Source of the DNA: Flavobacterium sp. KACC 22761
Lineage (GTDB): Bacteria; Bacteroidota; Bacteroidia; Flavobacteriales; Flavobacteriaceae
Reading direction: 5' to 3'
DNA: 64,000 bases
Assembly (NCBI RefSeq): GCF_034058155.1
Contig: NZ_CP139148.1
Span: 1,612,001 to 1,676,000, forward strand
In this document: in pieces, positions 9,125 to 18,643 of the stretch
How the letters are laid out: each line of letters begins with the position of its first letter
How positions within the stretch are numbered: the stretch's first letter is position 1
Position numbers and translations under genes: made by a program
The notes under the pieces: generated by a model
What the model was told of the DNA's origin: nothing
The model's database searches: none
Seen by the model: the letters and a program-made list of their open reading frames with translations, nothing else

Positions 9125-10414
9125 CTAAGTTCGGTAGTCGAAGAACCGAATTGGTTTTCGGCTCATTGGGTTAAAAACGATAGGGTTTAGAATCTCTTTT
9201 GGAACAAATTCTATTTTTGGAGTTACTCTCAATTTAGCTCTAAAGTGATCTTTTATTTCCTGAAGAAATTCTGGAGTTTGGTTTTTTACGGCAATTTTTA
9301 TCAGAATTTCATCTGTGCCTAAATCGTTGGTAGAAATTTCAATTAAATGATTTTCGATATTATCAAAACTGCTTAAAACATCGTTCATTGCTGGCGGATA
9401 AAGCGTTGTTCCTTTGTATTTTATCATTTGTTTTTTACGGCCAACAACTGGACCAACACGCAACGTATTTCTTCCGCAAGCGCAAGGTTCATTATGAAGC
9501 TGGACAATATCTCCGGTTTTAAAACGAAGCAACGGCATCGCCTCAATTCCTAAAGTTGTAAAAGTAAGTTCGCCGATTTCGCCATTTTTAACAGGCATAT
9601 TATCTTCATCCAAAACTTCAACAATAATTAATTCTGGATGATGATGTCCGCCTTTTCCATGTTCGCATTCTGTAAAAGCGGTACTCATTTCAGTAGAAGC
9701 ATAAGTCGAAAACAACTTAATATTCCATTTATCGGTGATTTTTTTGGATAAAATATTCATTGAAAAATCTTGTTCTCTCAAAGATTCTCCAATGCAAATG
9801 GCACCTTTTATGCTCGAATTATTATAATCGATTCCGTGAATTTCAGCATATTCAATTAATTTCAAAAGGAAAGAAGGAACCGTTATTAAGTAACTCGGAT
9901 TGTATTTTAAAATCGAATCCCATTGCATTTCTGGAATTCCCGCGCCAACACGAATTACGCCGACTTTTAATTTTCTCAAGCCAAGAAAATAAGCCAATCC
10001 GGCCATAAATTTTCTATCGATTGTTGTCATCAATTGTACCACATCGCCTTCTGAAATTCCAGCGCAAGCGAAAGAAATGGCTTCATTATAGGCCAATCGA
10101 TCTAAATCAGAATCGGTTAAACCAAAAGTCACAGGATCGCCTAAAGTTCCTGATGTTGAAGCGTAATCGATAATTTTATGTTGTGGCACACACAAAAAAT
10201 CATCGTTATATTGTTGCAAATCTTCCTTTGTAGTAACAGGCAAGTATTGCAAATCTTCCAACGTTTTTACGGTTGAAATATCAATATTTCTTCCGGCAAA
10301 AAGTCGTTTATAAAAAGGAGAATTTTCGCTGATATAAGCTAAAAGGTCGGCTAATTTTTGTTCCTGAAAAACTTTAATTTCGTCTAAAGAATTTTTTTCT
10401 ATTGCTGGAATCAT
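9125..10414 (-). CDS. phenylacetate-CoA-ligase-like adenylating enzyme (flexirubin cluster)
   Basis: A 429-residue member of the adenylate-forming PaaK/CoF subgroup. It has the P-loop-like ASTSGTLGDPVTFGLT, a YASTEMSTAFTECEH core motif, LLRFKTGDIVQL with the ribose-binding Asp, and a CACGRN turn. Such enzymes activate aryl acids with ATP for transfer to CoA or a carrier protein. In this cluster the obvious substrate is p-coumarate made by the ammonia-lyase at 40850, to prime the aryl polyene; that is inference. It is the last gene of the long minus-strand cluster and overlaps the C45-like gene by four bases. Confidence 0.82.
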   Translation of the reverse strand: MIPAIEKNSLDEIKVFQEQKLADLLAYISENSPFYKRLFAGRNIDISTVKTLEDLQYLPVTTKEDLQQYNDDFLCVPQHKIIDYASTSGTLGDPVTFGLTDSDLDRLAYNEAISFACAGISEGDVVQLMTTIDRKFMAGLAYFLGLRKLKVGVIRVGAGIPEMQWDSILKYNPSYLITVPSFLLKLIEYAEIHGIDYNNSSIKGAICIGESLREQDFSMNILSKKITDKWNIKLFSTYASTEMSTAFTECEHGKGGHHHPELIIVEVLDEDNMPVKNGEIGELTFTTLGIEAMPLLRFKTGDIVQLHNEPCACGRNTLRVGPVVGRKKQMIKYKGTTLYPPAMNDVLSSFDNIENHLIEISTNDLGTDEILIKIAVKNQTPEFLQEIKDHFRAKLRVTPKIEFVPKEILNPIVFNPMSRKPIRFFDYRT

Positions 10415-12078
10415 TGTAATTTTCTTTTGAGTTTTTTTAAATATTTTTCAATTTTTGCTTTATCAGGAGCTGTGGTAATTTCTTTGGTCAGCGCTTTTTC
10501 AAAATTTACCTGAGCAGCGCGAAATTCTTTTCGTTGATAAAAGTACAACCCTGCTTTGTAATATACAACCCAATAATCGGGGTTTAAGGATTGATAATAG
10601 CTGATATATTCAGAAGAAATTGGAGTTTTCTTTTTCAGAGATACATCCATTTCATGATTTTCAGTTCTAAATTTTTTATAGTTTTGAAACGCTTCTGTCT
10701 TAATAAAAGGATCTTTCGCGATATTCAACTTTTCTTCTTCAAATGAAATTGTTGTATTTGTTTTTTTGGAAGAAAAAATAGAATCCAAATTATAGCAAAC
10801 AAACTCTCCTAATTGATACGGATTTGCCGAGACCCAAACCAATTTTTGTTTCGGTTTAAAAATAATTCCGTGGTGCGCCATCAATTGATTCAGTGCTTTT
10901 TCATTTCCAAAACCTAGCGGAATATCATTTAAGCCATTTTTATTTCGAAGAATTTCGGAAGCAATTTCTGGGTTTACTTTTTTGTTTTCCGAAAGAAGCT
11001 CCTGCATTCTTTCAAAGCGATATTCAGAATGACTTTTTGCGAGTTGTGTCTGATTTCGCTTTTCATCTTTAAAAGTAGCACTCTGAAAATGATTGGAACA
11101 AATTAATTGATTGCTGTTTGGAACTTCGAAAACATCCATTTTTTTTGGAGAAACTTCAATCAAAACGGCTTTGTTGTCTTGAGCACTTCCCACCATAATA
11201 GATTCAGAAACGAATACTTTTCTTTTTTTTGCGATTGTGATTGCCTCTTGAATGTTTTGAGCATGCTGTAAAATTTCGCGTGTCAAAATAGAAATTGGAG
11301 TTTTGGCGGTCAGCGGAATTTCAGATTTTGCTGCATTAATGGTAACCGTCAAACCTTGCTGATTCATTCCAGAAACTGCACCAATCATTCCGGGCCAGGA
11401 AACCATCATAAAATTATGACCTTGCTCAGGTTTTATAAATGCAATGATTTTATTTTCCGCGAAAGCGTCATTGACATAAAAATCAAAATTGCGTCCGAGA
11501 ATCAAATTTCCATCTTCTGATTTTTCGCCCCAAGCAGCAAATGAAGAACAGCCAACTAAGGCCAAATCCTGCAAAGCATGCCCAATATCGTGCGCTGCAT
11601 GTAAGTACAATCCGCGTTGATATTGCGGTGCAATATTGTCAAACTCATGCGAGGTATATTGTGAAATGCCAAAAATCTCCGTTTGATATTCGTCGGGAAC
11701 ATTAGCATATAATTTCCGATTGTACCATTTTAAGAAATGGCGCAACATTTTCTGTTCAAATTTGGACGGAATTAAATCTTTAATTTTGGAGAAAAATATT
11801 TGTTGTTGCTTTTGCAAAAGTGAGTCAGATAAAGCGCCAGTGTTGAGTCCAATTTCTAACGGATCGCCTTCAACATAAAGTTCCCAAAGCCCTTGTTTGT
11901 TTTTTAAAAGCGAATTATTTCCAGCAATAAAAACGCTGTCAGAAAGTTTTGTAACAACTGGTTTTGTAGCATTAAAATTTGAAATATCCGGCTGATGATT
12001 TTTTGATTTTGATGTACCGCAAGAAGCAAAAATTCCCAAAAAACCGAGGAAGAAGAGATATGTAATTCGGTTTTTCAT
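10411..12078 (-). CDS. C45-like (acyl-CoA:6-APA acyltransferase family) lipoprotein
   Basis: A 555-residue protein with a lipoprotein signal (GIFASC, Cys20). The core resembles peptidase C45/AAT Ntn-hydrolases: DLALVGCSSFAAWG around Cys177, followed by NLILGRNFDF, GMIGAVSGMNQQGLTVTINA and an ILTREILQHA segment. In the family the Cys becomes the N-terminal nucleophile after self-cleavage, and the enzyme hydrolyses or transfers acyl groups through an amide or ester. Residues ~495-550 look like a TPR unit (YYKAGLYFYQRKEFRAAQVN). As an envelope lipoprotein in a pigment cluster it may act on the finished lipid-like pigment. The substrate is not readable. Confidence 0.75.
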   Translation of the reverse strand: MKNRITYLFFLGFLGIFASCGTSKSKNHQPDISNFNATKPVVTKLSDSVFIAGNNSLLKNKQGLWELYVEGDPLEIGLNTGALSDSLLQKQQQIFFSKIKDLIPSKFEQKMLRHFLKWYNRKLYANVPDEYQTEIFGISQYTSHEFDNIAPQYQRGLYLHAAHDIGHALQDLALVGCSSFAAWGEKSEDGNLILGRNFDFYVNDAFAENKIIAFIKPEQGHNFMMVSWPGMIGAVSGMNQQGLTVTINAAKSEIPLTAKTPISILTREILQHAQNIQEAITIAKKRKVFVSESIMVGSAQDNKAVLIEVSPKKMDVFEVPNSNQLICSNHFQSATFKDEKRNQTQLAKSHSEYRFERMQELLSENKKVNPEIASEILRNKNGLNDIPLGFGNEKALNQLMAHHGIIFKPKQKLVWVSANPYQLGEFVCYNLDSIFSSKKTNTTISFEEEKLNIAKDPFIKTEAFQNYKKFRTENHEMDVSLKKKTPISSEYISYYQSLNPDYWVVYYKAGLYFYQRKEFRAAQVNFEKALTKEITTAPDKAKIEKYLKKLKRKLQ

Positions 12079-12085
12079 AATTCAT

Positions 12086-13600
12086 TTATTCAGCTTGATT
12101 GATTTTAGTAATCAAATATTCCTTCCCAACAATTTCAGAACAAGTTACAACCGCGCCAATAGTTACGCCTAAAACACCATGCATGTTAATGCTTTGGCCA
12201 GTTAGATATAAATTTTCGATTTTGGTTTTTGACGGAATCAAAGTTTTCATCGGATTGCCAGAATCCTTTACATAACCGTACATATTTCCGTTATCACCGC
12301 CAATATAATCGCGATACGAAAGCGGACTTGAAGTATGTATTGATTTGATGCAATCTCTAATTCCGGGAAATTTGATTTCGATTTCATCCAAAAATTTAGC
12401 CGTTTTTCTGGTTTTGAATTCTTCATAACTTTCGCCTCGATCATTTTTTTCGACCGTCGTATTAAATGTTTCCGCCCAAGGCAAAACGTCGTCAAATTTC
12501 ATGTAGGTTATAAAAGTCATTCCATCGGCCCAAATTTCATCGTCTTTAGAAGCATTCATGGAAGCCATATACGTTTTGGGCCAAGAATTTTCATCATATT
12601 CATGAGCCGTCCAAACTTCGGCGCTGTTCTTGAAATGATAATAATTATGGTTGATGTATTTGAACGTTTCGGGCTTAAAAACCAAATACAAACTAAAAGC
12701 GGAAAGTACGCCTTCAAGACTTTGAATTCGGTTGAAAAATGGTTTCCTGAAGTTTTCTTCTCCCGCCATTTTCAATGTAGTTTTTGGCTCAATATTCGAA
12801 ATAAAATACGTTCCAGAAACATGAGTTCCATCTTTCATTTTAACCGAATTCACTTTGTGATTTTCGACTTCAATTCGTGTAACTTCTTTGTGTTTGTAAA
12901 ATTCGCCTCCGTATTTTTTGAGCTGTTTCAAAAGCTGTTTTGTAATTTGGCTTCCGCCATTGATACAACGCCACGAACTTTGAATATAAGAATTCACAAT
13001 TAAAGCATGAACGTAAAAAGGCGATTTATCAGGAATGCCCGCATACAGAAAATTCGAACCCGCCAAAATCGCTTGTAGTTTTTCATTTTTAGTAAACGAA
13101 TCGATAGTTTCTTTTGCGTTGAGTGTCAAAATTTCAGGATCATATTTTCCTTCCCATTCTAAATTATACAGCGGAAAAGAATCACAAATTGTTTTTAGTT
13201 TTTCGCAATAATCTGAAATGTTTTTTTCTTCGTCAGGGAAATATTTTGCTAATTGTTGAACAAAATTTTCGTACCCTTGCGCATGTGGATATTCGGTAGT
13301 ATCATTTTCGAAAGAAATAATATCAAAAGCATTTTCGTCTAATTTCTTCAGATTTAATTTATCGATAATTCCCAAATATTTGAAATATTGATGCAGATTT
13401 TGGCCTTCGCCTAAACCTCCGATATAATGAATTCCGGTATCAAAAATGGTTTTGTCCCGAACAAAAGTCTGAAGATTTCCACCATATTGATTGTTTTTTT
13501 CGAGCACACAAACGCTGTAGCCTTCTTTAGCCAGAATAATAGACGAAACCAATCCGCCTAAACCGCTGCCGATAATCACTACATCGTAATGTTCCTTCAT
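12086..13600 (-). CDS. FAD-dependent oxidoreductase of the phytoene desaturase/CrtISO type
   Basis: A 504-residue flavoprotein with an N-terminal dinucleotide-binding motif (YDVVIIGSGLGGLVSSIILA, then VCVLEKNNQYGGNLQTF) and a C-terminal FAD motif (NLYLTGQSINMHGVLGVTIG) typical of carotenoid desaturases/isomerases and retinol reductases. On an aryl polyene it could desaturate, isomerise or reduce a double bond; which one cannot be told. It lies two bases from the RND fusion gene and seven from the C45-like gene, inside the co-directional flexirubin block. Confidence 0.82.
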   Translation of the reverse strand: MKEHYDVVIIGSGLGGLVSSIILAKEGYSVCVLEKNNQYGGNLQTFVRDKTIFDTGIHYIGGLGEGQNLHQYFKYLGIIDKLNLKKLDENAFDIISFENDTTEYPHAQGYENFVQQLAKYFPDEEKNISDYCEKLKTICDSFPLYNLEWEGKYDPEILTLNAKETIDSFTKNEKLQAILAGSNFLYAGIPDKSPFYVHALIVNSYIQSSWRCINGGSQITKQLLKQLKKYGGEFYKHKEVTRIEVENHKVNSVKMKDGTHVSGTYFISNIEPKTTLKMAGEENFRKPFFNRIQSLEGVLSAFSLYLVFKPETFKYINHNYYHFKNSAEVWTAHEYDENSWPKTYMASMNASKDDEIWADGMTFITYMKFDDVLPWAETFNTTVEKNDRGESYEEFKTRKTAKFLDEIEIKFPGIRDCIKSIHTSSPLSYRDYIGGDNGNMYGYVKDSGNPMKTLIPSKTKIENLYLTGQSINMHGVLGVTIGAVVTCSEIVGKEYLITKINQAE

Positions 13601-13601
13601 G

Positions 13602-16600
13602 TTAGTTTTTCTTAAAAATAATCAGGTCGTTTTCATCCAAAACACATTGAAAACCAAGGCTGATGATTGTATCTTTTAAACGAGGGCAATCCATTAAAAT
13701 TACACAAGATGTTGTAGAAATAACATTCTGAATTTCATTTTCATGATTTTCATCTGAAATTAAAACGGCATCGTATTGATTTTCTGATATTGATTCTAAA
13801 TTTTCGAGATAGGTTATTTTTCTCTTTCCAACAATATAATTGGTTTTGGCAACATCTCGTTTTTCTTCATCCACAATATAGGAATGTATTTTTCGCTGTG
13901 GTTCTTGCAAAGCCAATAAAACATCTAATTGTCCATAATCATCAGCTAAATGCAATAATTTGGCTTTCGCCGACAATTGTTTTCCAAGAATAAAATACGT
14001 TTCGAGATGCTTTTTGATATCTTTTTTTACACTGTCCACCACTTCAATTTCTTTATAATCAAAACTGTGAAGCAACATCGATTTAAAATAATCTGCGCCT
14101 TCTAATTCCTGACGAATTTTGCGATATTCTGCTTTGAAAAAAGCACTTATTTGTTTTGTTCTTTCGGCATAATTCTTTCCGAAGGAAGTGTTTTCAGGTG
14201 TAATTCGTTCTAAAATCGTAATTGTTAAGGTTCCATTATGAATGACAAAATCGCCTTTAGGAATTAATTCAGAAGCGCCGTGAATCACAATAGGAATAAT
14301 ATCCAGATTAAATTCCTCGGCAAGGAAAAAAGCGCCTTTATGAAATCGTTTAATAACATTATTTTCAGAACGAGTTCCTTCTGGAAAAACCATTAAAGAA
14401 TATCCTTCGCTTACTTTTTTGCGCAAATGTTCAACGCCGCCTTCCAAACCTTCCGAAACGGGATAAAAACCAGCTTTTCTGACAACTCCGCCAAAAATTG
14501 GAGAGTTGTAAACCCAGTCGCTTACCAGAAATATAATTTTTGGACTCAACATTCCCATTGCTAAAATGTCTAGAAATGAAGAATGATTGGCAATAATTAC
14601 TGCGGGTTTTTCGAAAGTTTCATGGAAATTATTAACGACTTTTTTGTGTATAAACGGATTGGAATACAATACTGATTTCATGAATTTTGAAACCACATAT
14701 CGAAAACCTTTCATTTTTGTTTTAGCGCTCAAAGGCAAAATTGGCATTAGCGTAAAACTGAAAATCGACATGATAATGCCGCCCAAACCATAATATGCAA
14801 ACGAAATGATTCCATGAATAAAAGTGCGCAAATGAAATGGCGGATTTCCTTTTTTTGATCGGTTTGAGATGAAAAGTTTAAAAAGAATTGGGTAGAAGAT
14901 GAACGTGATAATCAGCGCAGCAAAAACTCCAATTAATGAAACCGATGAAATGGAAGTAAGCGCTGGGTGTTGGGCAAAAATCATCGCGCCAATTCCTAAA
15001 ATTGTCGTGATTACCGCCAGAATAATTGAAGTTCTATAAATCGCAATTTCGTTTCTTCCGGTTGTATATTCTTTCTGTAAAGCACTTGTCATGAAAATGC
15101 TGAAATCGACACCGTGACCAAAAATTAACGTGCAGACAATCATACTGAAAATATTCATTTGAATGCCAAAAATCCCCATGATTCCTGCTGTTACAATTCC
15201 GGTCAACGCAATTGGAATACAGCTTACAATTACCAATTCGATTCTTCGGAAAAAGAAAAACAGAATTAAAATTACGGCCACAAACGAATAATTGACAAGC
15301 GAATTGAAATCGGTTTTCAAGGTGCTGAAAAACGTTTCATTCATTTGTTGGCGGTCGATGGCAATCAAATTATTTTTGGCTGAAGCCGATTTTACAAACG
15401 AATCGCGCTGTTCTGGTGAAACTTTTACCAAAGTCGAAATCGTGTAAAATCCATTTTTTTCAGTCACAAATTCTTTTAATTGAAGCGCCTGAATTTTTAA
15501 AAATTCATTTGCCGAAACCGGTTTGAAATCAAAATTCAAATGATCAAAAAACAGCGAATAAGTAGTTGGCTTAAAGCCGATTTTTGAACCTTCGGCAATT
15601 AATTGCGAGTGCAAAAGTTGCTTTTTATTGGCATCCCAAAATGAATTCCATTTTTCAATTTTCTGAATTTGTGCTGTCTGCGAAAGCATAATTCCGCCAA
15701 CAGAACTAAAATTCAAGATTTTGTTTTGCTGTTTTTCTTTGGATAAATCAGTAAAAAATTTGCTGTTGGTTTGCAAAACTTCATCCATGCTTTTTCCGTA
15801 TGAAGCCACATAAATGGTTTTTGAAGTCAAACTTGTACTTTCTTCCAATTGTTTTTCGGCTGCCTTGATTTCCTTCGGAACAAAATTCAATTGTGATAAA
15901 TCGTTATTAAAACCAACATCGTTATAAGTGAAAAAGCAAATAATTGTAATTATAACGCAAAATCCAATCAGGAATTTATTGTTGTGAAAGGAGAAATGTG
16001 CCATTTTATCAATGACATTTTTCTTGTGTTCAGCTGGATTTTCTTTTGGTTTGTACAAATGCGGTACAATTAAAAGCGAAAAAATTCCAGTTGCCATTAC
16101 AATTACGGCGGCGAAAATTCCGAGGTCATTCAGTGCGTCAGATTTTACAAAAAGCAGACATAAAAATGCAACAGCTGTGGTCGAACTGCTCATAATTACA
16201 GGCATCGTAATGTCTTTGTATAATGTTTTGATATCGCTGTTATGCTTGTAATGCGTGAGAATGTGAATAGAATAGTCGATCGTAATTCCGAGTAAAATGG
16301 ATCCAATTCCGAGTGAAATGGCTGAAATCTGTTCTTTTACAAAATATAAAAATGCCACGGCGAAAAAAGCTCCGAAAACCGTTGGAAGAAAGATAATCAG
16401 CGGAATCAATATTTTTCTGTAGAATAAAATCAGAATCAACATCAGCGTGAACATCGCAATTGATGTCGTCAAAACAATATCGCTTTTGATTTGATTGGCA
16501 TTGGCAACTGCAATCAATGCCGAACCAAAATAACTGATGGAAGTTTTGCCGTTATATTTATGATTTAAATTTTCCTGAATCGATTTTAGTTTTGCAGCAA

Positions 16601-17282
16601 AAAGTGTATTTTTTTCAGTTTCGCTTGACGGAAGATTTGAGGTTATAAATAGCAAAAGTTTCTTTTTGTCTTTGGTCATCACAAAACCATTTTCAAGCGT
16701 AAAATCATCTCCAACATTTAATTGCTGTAATTTTTTTAAAGCGATAAACGAAATTCCAAGCGGATCTCGTTGAATAAAATCTCTAGTGATAAATCCCGAT
16801 GGTGAAATAATTGATTTGTAATTTCCTTGAACGGTTGTGGCAATACTGTCTTTTTGCAGTTTTGCCTGAATCGTTTCGTAATCTTTATCTTCAAGAAAAA
16901 GCGGCAAATTATTGTAAACAAAATCAATAGTTTCCTGAATATTTTCTTCATCAATTTTTCCTTGAATTCCTGTTACATAAGGTTTGCATGAAGTTGATAC
17001 GCTATCAGAAAAAGCAGTTGCCATTTCTTTCAAATCTTCTGCAGAACCGTTTTTTTCGAGTTTGAAAATAACTGTTATTTTATCGGCAAAATTTAATTGT
17101 TTTAAGACTTTCGCCGTAACATCGGCTTTATCGTTGGCGGGAATTAATTTGGTAATATCTTCTTCAAATTTGATTTGAGAAGCAAAGAATCCAAAAATAA
17201 AAAGCATCAGCAAAGCCAAAAAAACCGAAAGCGATTTTCTTTTATTTACAAATAAATGAATGGCGTAAAAGTATTGATGCAT
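13602..17282 (-). CDS. RND/MMPL exporter fused to a PlsC acyltransferase and a methyltransferase-like tail
   Basis: A 1226-residue fusion. Residues ~1-810 are an MMPL/RND-type transporter: membrane segment at 18-36, a periplasmic loop, segments at ~269-406, one at ~437-453, a second loop, then segments at ~663-803. Residues ~860-1060 are a 1-acylglycerol-3-phosphate acyltransferase-like domain with NHSSFLD (899-905) and VFPEGTRSEN (965-974). Residues ~1070-1226 look like a worn Rossmann/SAM-methyltransferase-like domain (AKLLHLADDYGQLDVLLAL). It probably moves a lipid-like pigment precursor across the inner membrane and acylates it or a carrier lipid. Gene order places it in the flexirubin operon. 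Confidence 0.8.
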   Translation of the reverse strand: MHQYFYAIHLFVNKRKSLSVFLALLMLFIFGFFASQIKFEEDITKLIPANDKADVTAKVLKQLNFADKITVIFKLEKNGSAEDLKEMATAFSDSVSTSCKPYVTGIQGKIDEENIQETIDFVYNNLPLFLEDKDYETIQAKLQKDSIATTVQGNYKSIISPSGFITRDFIQRDPLGISFIALKKLQQLNVGDDFTLENGFVMTKDKKKLLLFITSNLPSSETEKNTLFAAKLKSIQENLNHKYNGKTSISYFGSALIAVANANQIKSDIVLTTSIAMFTLMLILILFYRKILIPLIIFLPTVFGAFFAVAFLYFVKEQISAISLGIGSILLGITIDYSIHILTHYKHNSDIKTLYKDITMPVIMSSSTTAVAFLCLLFVKSDALNDLGIFAAVIVMATGIFSLLIVPHLYKPKENPAEHKKNVIDKMAHFSFHNNKFLIGFCVIITIICFFTYNDVGFNNDLSQLNFVPKEIKAAEKQLEESTSLTSKTIYVASYGKSMDEVLQTNSKFFTDLSKEKQQNKILNFSSVGGIMLSQTAQIQKIEKWNSFWDANKKQLLHSQLIAEGSKIGFKPTTYSLFFDHLNFDFKPVSANEFLKIQALQLKEFVTEKNGFYTISTLVKVSPEQRDSFVKSASAKNNLIAIDRQQMNETFFSTLKTDFNSLVNYSFVAVILILFFFFRRIELVIVSCIPIALTGIVTAGIMGIFGIQMNIFSMIVCTLIFGHGVDFSIFMTSALQKEYTTGRNEIAIYRTSIILAVITTILGIGAMIFAQHPALTSISSVSLIGVFAALIITFIFYPILFKLFISNRSKKGNPPFHLRTFIHGIISFAYYGLGGIIMSIFSFTLMPILPLSAKTKMKGFRYVVSKFMKSVLYSNPFIHKKVVNNFHETFEKPAVIIANHSSFLDILAMGMLSPKIIFLVSDWVYNSPIFGGVVRKAGFYPVSEGLEGGVEHLRKKVSEGYSLMVFPEGTRSENNVIKRFHKGAFFLAEEFNLDIIPIVIHGASELIPKGDFVIHNGTLTITILERITPENTSFGKNYAERTKQISAFFKAEYRKIRQELEGADYFKSMLLHSFDYKEIEVVDSVKKDIKKHLETYFILGKQLSAKAKLLHLADDYGQLDVLLALQEPQRKIHSYIVDEEKRDVAKTNYIVGKRKITYLENLESISENQYDAVLISDENHENEIQNVISTTSCVILMDCPRLKDTIISLGFQCVLDENDLIIFKKN

Positions 17283-17296
17283 GATTTCGGTTTAAG

Positions 17297-17446
17297 TTTT
17301 TTTCGACTCAGATTAAAGATTAGCTTTAGTTTGTCACCCTGAGCGAAGTCGAAGGGCGTTCCAATTGGACGTGGGCTTCGACTTCGCTCAGCCTGACAAA
17401 CTGGATGTTAAAATCATTTTAATCCTTTGAATCTGTGGCGAAAAAT
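17297..17446. repeat. nested pair of palindromic repeats
   Basis: The inner palindrome at 17330-17400 has arms TTTGTCACCCTGAGCGAAG and its near-complement CTTCGCTCAGCCTGACAAA. It lies inside an outer, weaker palindrome whose arms are 17297-17323 (CAGATTAAAGATTA region) and 17417-17446 (TTTAATCCTTTGAATCTG). This fits an inner element inserted into an older element. The whole unit fills the gap between the glycosyltransferase and the RND fusion gene. Confidence 0.7.
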
Positions 17447-18624
17447 TATTCGGTTTGTTTCTTACTAAAAGCAGTCAAAAGTAAATAACTCAAAAGACCA
17501 ACAGTCAGCGCGGAAACGGATGCTAAAATAAGACTTCCTACGATATATTGCGTTGCATTTTTTTGAATATCGTCGAGTGTGATCGAACTGTCTAAAACTA
17601 AAGGGGCATCGCTGGATACAAAAATGCTACCAACTTGAAGCGAAGCATAAATTATAAACGGAATAAATGGCGGGAAACTCACATTTGAAGTCAGGTATGC
17701 AATGACTTTATTAAGCCTGAAAAGAGCAGCAAAAGTAAAAAGCAGAATGGTCTGAAAACCCCAAAAAGGTGAAAAACCAATAAAAATTCCCAATGCAATC
17801 GCTGCCGATTTTTTGAAATTTGAATCGTTGCTTTCTAAAATATCTTCGAGAAAGAACTTTTTAAAACCTTTTTTTTTTGCTCTTCTAAAAAAATCTCTTG
17901 GTTTGATGTAAAGCAAAGCATTAGTGACCAAAACCGTATTCAAAATACTGATTCGGGTAAAATCTCGAAACGGACGAAAATGAGAAACACGTTCTGCAGG
18001 ATCGTACAAAACTTGAATTGGGATATTTTTTACCACAATTCCTTTCCAGGCCGAGCGCACAATCACTTCAATTTCAAACTCAAATTTATTGGTGTAAAAT
18101 TTCTTAGGAATTAATTGCAACGGATATAATCGGAAACCAGATTGCGTGTCATCGAGTTTGATTCCGGTTTCGAATTTGAACCAGAAATTTGAAAATTTAT
18201 TTCCGAAACTGCTTTTCTTCGGAACATTTTCTTGCGTCATATTTCGGCTTCCAATCAAAAGCGAATTCGGTTCTTCTTGAATGGCAGAGATAAAATTCGG
18301 AATATCTGAAGCAAAATGCTGTCCATCAGAATCAATAGTGATCGCATACTCGAATTTCATTTCGATTGCTTTTCTGAAACCATTTCTAAGCGCTCTTCCT
18401 TTTCCTAAATTTTTAGGATGATGAATTTGCGTAAGCTGCGAAAAGTGTTTTAGAATTTCAGGAGTTTCATCAGTAGAGCCATCGTTGACAATAATCACAT
18501 TTGAAGTAAATTCTAAAACAGAATCCAAAACTTTTTTTAGTGTTTTCTGATTGTTGTACGTTGGTACAATAACACAAAAAGAAGTGGCATTTAGGAGATC
18601 GTGCTGTGATAAAATAGGTTTCAT
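17446..18624 (-). CDS. family 2 glycosyltransferase fused to DUF2062
   Basis: A 392-residue membrane protein. Residues ~12-240 are a GT-A glycosyltransferase of the dolichyl-phosphate-mannose/undecaprenyl-phosphate type (FCVIVPTYNNQKTLKKVLDS, VIIVNDGSTDETPEIL, AITIDSDGQH with the metal-binding DxD-like Asp residues). Residues ~265-390 are a DUF2062 membrane domain with three to four segments. Such fusions occur in flexirubin and aryl-polyene loci. It may glycosylate a lipid carrier or product at the inner membrane. Donor and acceptor are not known. Confidence 0.82.
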   Translation of the reverse strand: MKPILSQHDLLNATSFCVIVPTYNNQKTLKKVLDSVLEFTSNVIIVNDGSTDETPEILKHFSQLTQIHHPKNLGKGRALRNGFRKAIEMKFEYAITIDSDGQHFASDIPNFISAIQEEPNSLLIGSRNMTQENVPKKSSFGNKFSNFWFKFETGIKLDDTQSGFRLYPLQLIPKKFYTNKFEFEIEVIVRSAWKGIVVKNIPIQVLYDPAERVSHFRPFRDFTRISILNTVLVTNALLYIKPRDFFRRAKKKGFKKFFLEDILESNDSNFKKSAAIALGIFIGFSPFWGFQTILLFTFAALFRLNKVIAYLTSNVSFPPFIPFIIYASLQVGSIFVSSDAPLVLDSSITLDDIQKNATQYIVGSLILASVSALTVGLLSYLLLTAFSKKQTE

Positions 18625-18643
18625 TTGAAAATTTTGCTTTCGT

